NCBI GenBank assembly: GCA_002343325.1
Contig: DDSG01000049.1
Coordinates: forward strand, 1,521 to 12,893
DNA from: Phycisphaerales bacterium UBA2396
GTDB lineage: Bacteria > Planctomycetota > Phycisphaerae > Phycisphaerales > UBA1924
Direction of reading: 5' to 3'
Length of the DNA: 11,373 bases
Under the pieces are notes generated by a model. The model did no database searches and had not been told where the DNA came from. It saw nothing but the letters and a program-made list of their open reading frames with translations. The translations under genes were made by a program, and so were the position numbers. Positions 6,147-11,373 of this stretch are shown piece after piece; within the stretch, counting starts at the first letter, position 1, and each line of letters opens with the position of its first letter.

Positions 6147-8948
6147 TCAGCAGCCGTTCTCAAAGTCGGCCGTGAACGCGTCGAAGTCGAAGAAGTCGGC
6201 GAACCCATCGCCGTCGTAGTCACCCGAACGGCCGGGCGGGCACACGCCGCCCTCGAAGCACGTCACGAAGTCATCAAAGTCAAAGAAGTCGAGGAATCCG
6301 TCCTCGTTGAAGTCCGCCGGGCAGGGCAGCCTGTCCTTCACGCGCGTCAACGCGTTCACGATCAGCAGCCCGCCGTCCGTCGAATCAAGCCAACCATTCG
6401 CGAATACCGCCGTCGACGGCGCGAAGAAGTTCAGGCCGACCACCGGCTTGATCCCCCGCTGCCTCTCGGCACCAAGGACGATGCCGTTGTTGTAGTTCAC
6501 GACCCGCTTCGCGCCAGGCCGCTCATTCACCGCGTCGTACGCGCCCAACGAACCATTGTCGAACGCGTCCACGCCCGCCATCAGCGGATGTCCCGGAAGC
6601 AACGTCGCCCCAAGGGTCATGTTCGAGATGAAGCCGGGGAAACCAATCGACAGCAGCGGGCTGTACTCCTGCGCAGTCCAACGACCCGTCGGCCCAAAGG
6701 CCTCCGTCGACGCACCGACCAAAGACACCACGCCGCCCACCGCGTCGTTGTAGTTCGCCAGCACGTCGCCAAGACCAACCTGGTTCGTAGGAATCGAGTT
6801 CGTCCACACGGCGACCGACGAGTACGCCTCAACCAAACCCGGATTGGGGACGCCCGCCTCGAGGTTCGCAATGTCCATCCGGCCGGCGACGCGCCCGGAA
6901 GCCTTCACCTTCCGCTCGATATCGCCCGAACCATCGAGCCCACCCGGCGAACCCATGATCAGCACGTCCTGATCCGACCTCGCCACATGGTTGAGCGCGT
7001 TGGTCATCAACCTCGCACCCGGCGTCGACGACTCCCATCCGCCACTCAACACGTCCGACGACCCGGGGAACATGTTCAGCCCGAGCACACGACCCGTGCC
7101 ACGGCCGCTCTTTTCAGCCGCCGCCGGGGCTCCGTTCGTCCACGATGCGATCAGCGACGCGCCCGAGCTCAGCCCGCCCGAGTTGTGGTACGAGTCCACT
7201 CCCAGGTCAAACCCCTCCACGCTCGTCAGCAGCGGGTGGTTCGGCTGCGCCCTCGCGCCGATTCCCAACGAAGAACCAAACTGCAGGCCGCCCGGCACAA
7301 ACGCCGCGTACCCCTCGGCACGCCAACGCCCGGTCACACCGAACGAATTGCTGTCCGCGGCGAGCATGTGCACCACGCCGCCGCCGCTGTCCACGTACGC
7401 CGCCATCACATCACCCAACGCGTTGGCGTTCGCCGGAGCAAAGTCCGTCCACAGCAGCACCGAGTCGTACCGACGCACGAACGAAAGCGAGGGCGTGCCC
7501 GTCGTCCCGTTGAATCCATCCACACGCCCGCCGATCCGACCCGACGCGGCAATCTTCACCGGGACATCGGGCCCGTATCCGTCGTTGTAGTCCCCCAGCA
7601 ACAGCACGTCATTCGCCTGACGCTTCGTCCAGCGGATCGCGTTGCCAAGCAGCGCCCCGCCGTCCGTGTTCTGATCCCAGAGGTCCGAACGCTGCGCGCT
7701 CGACACCGGGAACATCCCGACCATCGCGATCCGCCCGGCAAGCCGCGAGTTTGCCGCCACCATCGGCTCACCGCTCGTCCAGTTCGCCACACGCACCCAC
7801 CCGGCGTTCAGCGTCCCCGTCAGCCGGAAGGCGCTCACGCCGCCGATCACCGGACCAACGTTCGCCAGCAACGGATGCTCCGGAATCAGCCTCGCACCCA
7901 GCGACTGCGGGCCGCCGCTCGTGTACGACCCCGACGCGAACGGGTTGTACGGCGCCGACGCGAATCGACCCGCCATCCCAACCGACGGCGTGTAAAACGC
8001 CGTCACCACCACGCCACCCCCCGCGTCCACGTAGTCCGCGAGATTGTTCCCAAGGGCCGTGGGGTCCGCCGGCGAGAAGTCCGTCGACACCACCACCGTG
8101 TCGTACTGCTTGAGCTGAGTCAGGCTCGGCGTGTCCGTCCTCAGATCCACCAGGTCGATCTCGGTACCCACCCGACCGCTGCGGATCAACTGCTGACGAA
8201 CATCTTCACGCCACTCCGGGATGTCCGCCATCGCCACCAGCACCTTCACAGGCACCTGCGACGCCCACGACACCGCGTTCGCCAGCATCCGACCGCCGTC
8301 CGTCGACGCCGACCAGAGGTCGCTCCGCTGATCGCTCGACACCGGGTACATGTTGAGCGCAACAACCCGACCCTTCGTCACCACCAGCGGAATGTTGTCC
8401 GACCAGTTCGCAATCACGTGCGCGCCAGCCGTCGGCGTGCTCGGTGCCCGATACGACGAAGAACCGCCGCTGAACGTCGTCACCCCTGCGAGAATCGGGT
8501 GCGACGATACAGGCCTCGTCCCGATCGTGGCTCCCCCACCGGTCTGGGTCGTCGACGTCAGCGGCGAATAGCCACCGGTCTGCCAACGGCCCGCAAGCCC
8601 GATGGAGCTCGGGCTAAACGAAAACATCGTCTGAACCACTCCGCCGCCCGCGTCCACATAGTCCGCCAGCACGTTCCCCAACGCCACACGATCAGCAGGC
8701 GACTGGTCCGTGACCACAAACACGCTGTCATACGTCTTCAGCCGCTCAAGCGTCGGCGTACCCGTGCTCGCGTCAAAGAGATCCACCACCATCGGCTCGC
8801 GCGCGTTCGCCAGAAGCTTGTTCCGGATATCCGCGTCCCACGCCGCCTGGCCCACCGACGACACAATCAGCGTCCGAATGCCCCCGGCGTGCGCGCTCAG
8901 CGCCAACGCCATCAGACCTGCCATCGATCCAACGGTCCGAGCTCTCAT
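6147..8948 (-). CDS. Exported protein of four tandem GATase-like units with Gly-Cys dockerin
   Basis: A 933-residue secreted protein. The signal peptide is residues 1-21 (cut after SAHA). Four homologous units follow (about 25-230, 234-444, 447-656, 660-869), then a two-loop dockerin-like module (876-933) ending in Gly-Cys. Each unit opens with a hydrophobic strand (VLVAM, VLLLGD, VLIMG), then YDSVxxxTDxSPA..ALGxxLADYVDAGGGVV, a GxxGRW turn, HPLL..V, and closes with GLNMFPxSS...DGGxLLxNAL. The alternating strands and the LxxYVxxGGGVV element recall class I glutamine-amidotransferase-like folds (ThuA and related), but no unit contains Cys, so amidotransferase chemistry is excluded. The ATG at 8948 is preferred to the TTG at 8954, because GGAGG (8955-8959) is 6 nt before the ATG and directly abuts the TTG. 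I do not recognise a named family; a binding or scaffold role is inference. Confidence 0.82.
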   Translation of the reverse strand: MRARTVGSMAGLMALALSAHAGGIRTLIVSSVGQAAWDADIRNKLLANAREPMVVDLFDASTGTPTLERLKTYDSVFVVTDQSPADRVALGNVLADYVDAGGGVVQTMFSFSPSSIGLAGRWQTGGYSPLTSTTQTGGGATIGTRPVSSHPILAGVTTFSGGSSSYRAPSTPTAGAHVIANWSDNIPLVVTKGRVVALNMYPVSSDQRSDLWSASTDGGRMLANAVSWASQVPVKVLVAMADIPEWREDVRQQLIRSGRVGTEIDLVDLRTDTPSLTQLKQYDTVVVSTDFSPADPTALGNNLADYVDAGGGVVVTAFYTPSVGMAGRFASAPYNPFASGSYTSGGPQSLGARLIPEHPLLANVGPVIGGVSAFRLTGTLNAGWVRVANWTSGEPMVAANSRLAGRIAMVGMFPVSSAQRSDLWDQNTDGGALLGNAIRWTKRQANDVLLLGDYNDGYGPDVPVKIAASGRIGGRVDGFNGTTGTPSLSFVRRYDSVLLWTDFAPANANALGDVMAAYVDSGGGVVHMLAADSNSFGVTGRWRAEGYAAFVPGGLQFGSSLGIGARAQPNHPLLTSVEGFDLGVDSYHNSGGLSSGASLIASWTNGAPAAAEKSGRGTGRVLGLNMFPGSSDVLSGGWESSTPGARLMTNALNHVARSDQDVLIMGSPGGLDGSGDIERKVKASGRVAGRMDIANLEAGVPNPGLVEAYSSVAVWTNSIPTNQVGLGDVLANYNDAVGGVVSLVGASTEAFGPTGRWTAQEYSPLLSIGFPGFISNMTLGATLLPGHPLMAGVDAFDNGSLGAYDAVNERPGAKRVVNYNNGIVLGAERQRGIKPVVGLNFFAPSTAVFANGWLDSTDGGLLIVNALTRVKDRLPCPADFNEDGFLDFFDFDDFVTCFEGGVCPPGRSGDYDGDGFADFFDFDAFTADFENGC
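6342..6971 (-). repeat. Unit 4 of the internal protein repeat
   Basis: Residues 660-869 of the exported protein, from QDVLIMG to NALTRV. It is the most divergent copy: the ADYVDAGGGVV element is changed to ANYNDAVGGVV and the SPA motif to IPT. The GRW turn (GPTGRW), HPLMAGV and DGGLLIVNAL marks are kept. Boundaries are approximate. Confidence 0.75.
6981..7610 (-). repeat. Unit 3 of the internal protein repeat
   Basis: Residues 447-656, opening with NDVLLLGDYNDG. It keeps TDFAPANANALG, AAYVDSGGGVV, GVTGRW, HPLLTSV and GLNMFPGSS. The DGG near the end of the unit is replaced by TPG. Boundaries are approximate. Confidence 0.75.
7617..8249 (-). repeat. Unit 2 of the internal protein repeat
   Basis: Residues 234-444, opening with VKVLVAMADIPEW. 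It shares with unit 1 long stretches such as SPAD..ALGN.LADYVDAGGGVV and the closing PVSSxQRSDLW. Units 1 and 2 look like the most similar pair, which suggests the latest duplication. Boundaries are approximate. Confidence 0.78.
8259..8876 (-). repeat. Unit 1 of the internal protein repeat
   Basis: Residues 25-230 of the mature protein, opening with RTLIVSSVGQ just after the signal peptide. It contains YDSVFVVTDQSPAD, LADYVDAGGGVV, GLAGRW, HPILAGV, NMYPVSSDQRSDLW and STDGGRMLANAVSW, which define the unit pattern. Boundaries are approximate. Confidence 0.78.
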
Positions 8949-8953
8949 GTACA

Positions 8954-8994
8954 ACCTCCGCGAAAAAGCTCCGGAGGTACGGCGGCTCCGCCGT
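8954..8994 (-). promoter_or_regulatory. Leader hairpins, one covering the ribosome binding site
   Basis: Two adjacent perfect inverted repeats lie in the leader of the gene starting at 8948. The inner one pairs 8954-8960 with 8972-8978 (7 bp, 11-nt loop) and contains the whole GGAGG ribosome binding site (8955-8959). The outer one pairs 8979-8985 with 8988-8994 (7 bp around 2 nt, or 6 bp around 4). A T5 run lies in the loop of the inner hairpin. The pairing is seen in the sequence; control of translation by it is inference. Confidence 0.45.
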
Positions 8995-9095
8995 CTCTCC
9001 CCTCCGAGGACCGCACCTTACCACACCCCGCCGTCCGATACCACCCTCCTTTTTTGATACACTTTCCTCTCAATCCACCGCACGGACACCAAACC

Positions 9096-10256
9096 ATGCT
9101 CCAGCCTTCACCCAAAGACAAGTTCACCTTCGGCCTCTGGACCGTCGGAAACACCGGCCGAGACCCCTTTGGCCTCCCCACGCGCCCAACTCTCGCCCCC
9201 GCTCAGATCGTCGAGCTCCTCGCCGACGTCGGCGGCGTGCACGGCGTCAACTTCCACGACAACGACCTCATCCCCATCGATGCCTCCCCCGCCGAGGCCG
9301 ATCAGATCAAGTCCGACTTCTCCAAAGCACTCAAGCGCGCCAAACTCCGCGTCGCCATGGCCACGACCAACCTCTTCTCCGACCCCGCCTTCCGCGACGG
9401 CGCCTTTACCTCCAACGACCCCGAAGTCCGCGCCTACGCCCTCCAGAAGACCATGCGCGCTATGGATCTCGGCGCCGAATTCGGCGCGCAGATCTACGTC
9501 TTCTGGGGCGGCCGCGAAGGCTGCGAGTCCGACGCCACCAAAGACCCCATCGAAGCCGAGCAACGCTTCCGCAAAGCTCTCAACTTCCTCTGCGCCTACT
9601 CCATCGACCGCGGCTACGACTTCAAGTTCGCCCTCGAAGCCAAGCCCAACGAACCCCGAGGACACATCTTCTTCCCCACCACCGGACACTACCTCGCCCT
9701 CATCCACACCCTCGACCACCCCGACATGGTCGGCGTCAACCCCGAAGTCGCCCACGAACACATGGCCGGGCTCAACTTCTCCCACGCCGTCGCTCAGGCC
9801 CTCGCTGCCGGCAAGCTCTTCCACATCGACCTCAACGACCAGCAATTCGGCCGCTTCGACCAGGACTTCCGTTTCGGCTCCGCCGACCTCAAGGCCGCCT
9901 TCTTCCTCGTCAAGCTCCTCGAGGACCACCGCTACTCCGGCTTCAAGCACTTCGACGCCCACGCCTTCCGAACCGCCGACCGCGACGACGTCATCGAGTT
10001 CGCCCGCGGCTGCATGCGCACCTACCTCATCCTCCGCGCTAAGGCCCAAGCCTGGAACGATGACCCCACCATCAAGGCCCTTCTCAAAAAACTCCCCAAG
10101 CCCAGCAAAGACCTCGACGCCCTCTCCGACAAGTACACCCGAAGCCACGCCCAGACCATCCTCGGCATGACCTTCGACCGCGACGCCCTCGCCGCTCGCC
10201 CTCTCCCCTACGAAGCCCTCGACCAACGCACCATCGAAATCCTCATGGGCGTCTGA
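9096..10256 (+). CDS. xylA: Xylose isomerase, class I (short, actinomycete-like form)
   Basis: This enzyme interconverts D-xylose and D-xylulose (and glucose and fructose in vitro) in the cytoplasm, feeding the pentose phosphate pathway. The 386-residue length matches the ~388-residue class I type, and the catalytic and metal-ligand residues fall at the same numbers as in the Streptomyces enzymes: H54 and D57 (FHDND), E181 and K183 (ALEAKPNEPRG), E217 and H220 (NPEVAHEH), D245, D255 and D257 (HIDLND...FDQDF), and D287 (HFDAH). W16, F94 and W137 of the substrate pocket are present. The frame is open far upstream, but homology begins at KFTFGLWTVG, so the ATG at 9096 is the start; its ribosome binding site is weak (GGA at 9084-9086). 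No xylulokinase or xylose transporter is adjacent, so the gene stands apart from a classic xyl operon. All active-site residues are intact. Confidence 0.96.
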   Translation: MLQPSPKDKFTFGLWTVGNTGRDPFGLPTRPTLAPAQIVELLADVGGVHGVNFHDNDLIPIDASPAEADQIKSDFSKALKRAKLRVAMATTNLFSDPAFRDGAFTSNDPEVRAYALQKTMRAMDLGAEFGAQIYVFWGGREGCESDATKDPIEAEQRFRKALNFLCAYSIDRGYDFKFALEAKPNEPRGHIFFPTTGHYLALIHTLDHPDMVGVNPEVAHEHMAGLNFSHAVAQALAAGKLFHIDLNDQQFGRFDQDFRFGSADLKAAFFLVKLLEDHRYSGFKHFDAHAFRTADRDDVIEFARGCMRTYLILRAKAQAWNDDPTIKALLKKLPKPSKDLDALSDKYTRSHAQTILGMTFDRDALAARPLPYEALDQRTIEILMGV

Positions 10257-10292
10257 CCCAACCCACCCGCCGCGAGGCCCTCCACCCGAGCT

Positions 10293-10309
10293 TTGGCACG
10301 CCGTTCGCG
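10293..10309 (+). promoter_or_regulatory. Candidate sigma-54 (RpoN) promoter of flgI
   Basis: TTGGCACG (10293-10300) is a perfect match to the sigma-54 -24 element (YTGGCACG). After four bases comes TCGCG (10305-10309), which keeps the essential GC of the -12 element (TTGCW) with the exact GG-N10-GC spacing. The implied start near 10320 falls just before the GAGGAG ribosome binding site (10321-10326) of flgI. The -12 element has a mismatch at its second T and at the last position. Sigma-54 control of flagellar structural genes is well known in several bacterial groups. Confidence 0.55.
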
Positions 10310-10334
10310 TGATCTCCCCCGAGGAGTTCTCGCG

Positions 10335-11222
10335 ATGCGCACTTTCTGCCGATTCCTGCCCATTCTTGCCCTGCTCGTCTCGGCCTCCCCGGCCCCCGCG
10401 GACACCACCGTCAAGGAGTTCGTCCGCATCAAGGGCCAGGGCGAGTCCGTCCTGCAGGGTCTCGGCCTCGTCATGGGCCTCCCCGGCACCGGCGACAGCG
10501 GCAAAGACCCCACCCTCGCGCGCCCCCTCGCCAAGGTCCTCGAGAACAACTTCAATCCACCGGGCGATCTCCGTGAGCTCGCCTCCACCAAGAGCGTCGC
10601 GCTCGTCATGGTCACCTGCCGAACACCCGGCATCGCCGCCCGCGCCGACGACAAGTTCGACGTCACCATCTCCACCATCGGCAGCGCCAGCAGCCTCAAA
10701 GGCGGCACCCTCTACCTCACCGCACTCACCGAGCCCCGACCGGGCGGCAAAACCTACGCGATTGCCCAGGGAAAGATCGAACTCGACGACCCCGCCTCCC
10801 CCACCACCGCCAAGGTCCGCGACGGCGCACAGATCATCCGCGATCTGCCCATGATGGACATCGGCGACTCCTTCGAACTCATCATCAGCCCCGAGGTCGC
10901 CGACTGGTCCACCTCAAAGCTCCTCGCCAGCGTCATCAACGAAAACGCCCAGCCTCAGGGCCCCGCCATCGCCTTCGCCCGCGACGAGCGCACGATCCGC
11001 GTCACCATCCCCGAGCACGAACGCCCCGCCAAGGCCAAGTTCATCGACACCGTCATGTCCGCCCCCGTCCCCACCTCGATGCTCGATCTGCCCGCCATCG
11101 TCCTCTGCAACCCCCGCAGCGGCGTCATCATCGTCACCGGCGACGTCGAAATCTCCCCCGGGATTATCAGTCACAAGGACTTGGTTATCACCACCACGAT
11201 CCCCCCCCCGACCCCCACCGCC
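10335..11222 (+). CDS. flgI: Flagellar P-ring protein FlgI, 3' end missing
   Basis: FlgI forms the P-ring bushing around the flagellar rod in the peptidoglycan layer. The 296 residues seen begin with a Sec signal peptide (about 1-22, cut after APA). Family marks are LQGLGLVMGLPGTGDSG (about 40-56), the FDVTISTIGSASSLKGGTL block (about 108-125), LTAL, and VIIVTGDVEISPGIISH (about 264-280), which corresponds to the GDVRISPVAVSHG region of other FlgI proteins. GAGGAG (10321-10326) is 8 nt before the ATG. FlgI is usually about 345-375 residues, so some 60-80 are missing, because the natural sequence gives way to sequencing adapter at or slightly before 11223. The frame stays open to the window end, but only through adapter and poly-A, so residues after about 296 are not real. 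The last few codons (11195-11222, C-rich) may already be unreliable. Confidence 0.93.

Positions 11223-11373
<151 letters not shown>

Noticed and set aside
8949..8954. TTG start at 8954 for the four-unit protein
   Set aside because: The GGAGG site directly abuts the TTG, leaving no spacer; the ATG at 8948 has 6 nt.
9035..9063. Sigma-70 promoter of xylA (CCGATA, 17 nt, TACACT)
   Set aside because: Only 3/6 and 4/6 consensus matches; the spacing to the ATG is plausible, but the signal is no better than chance in such a region.
6588..9095. Long + strand open frame in phase with xylA, as an N-terminal extension or fusion
   Set aside because: Its translation is Arg/His/Pro-rich low-information sequence lying antisense to the four-unit protein, a result of G/C bias at codon position three. 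Xylose isomerase homology begins just after 9096.
9108..10226. 372-codon - strand open frame opposite xylA
   Set aside because: Its Val/Gly/Glu-rich composition is the mirror of the biased xylA codons; xylA has every active-site residue.

Overview
The window looks like a piece of a GC-rich planctomycete genome, probably class Phycisphaerae. The grounds are three secreted proteins that end in dockerin-like Asp/Phe-rich Ca-binding loops and a C-terminal Gly-Cys, the strong G/C bias at third codon positions (which produces very long antisense open frames), and flagellar and c-di-GMP genes alongside polymer-type secreted proteins. The organism call is inference from gene content. The right end is not natural DNA: it reads through an Illumina adapter into poly-A.

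Layout. At the left edge on the + strand lies the C-terminal part of a POT-family (proton-dependent oligopeptide) transporter (2-1144), closed by a strong terminator. Facing it on the - strand is a PilZ/YcgR-like c-di-GMP effector (1227-2066) with a possible sigma-28 promoter. Next come three consecutive - strand genes for large exported proteins: a probable seven-bladed FG-GAP-type propeller plus PPC-like domain (2246-4036), a seven-repeat propeller-like domain plus Ig domain (4290-5849), and a protein made of four tandem ~205-residue units (6147-8948). All three end in the same Gly-Cys dockerin module, and each is followed by its own hairpin terminator, so they are probably separate transcription units. 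On the + strand follow a class I xylose isomerase (9096-10256) and the start of the flagellar P-ring gene flgI (10335-11222), which has a good sigma-54-type promoter exactly where it would be expected.

How they may work together. The transporter, xylose isomerase and exported dockerin proteins fit a heterotroph that takes up peptides and sugars and displays repeat proteins on its surface or outside the cell. The PilZ protein and FlgI point to c-di-GMP-controlled flagellar motility, with candidate sigma-28 and sigma-54 promoters in front of them. No cohesin or other partner for the dockerin modules lies in the window.

The most notable biological items are the Gly-Cys dockerin trio with fixed cysteine spacing, the uncharacterised four-fold repeat protein (no cysteine before its dockerin, and a possible hairpin over its ribosome binding site), and the flagellar-type promoters. 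The most important technical item is the adapter artefact from 11223 to the end, which truncates flgI and gives a false open reading frame.
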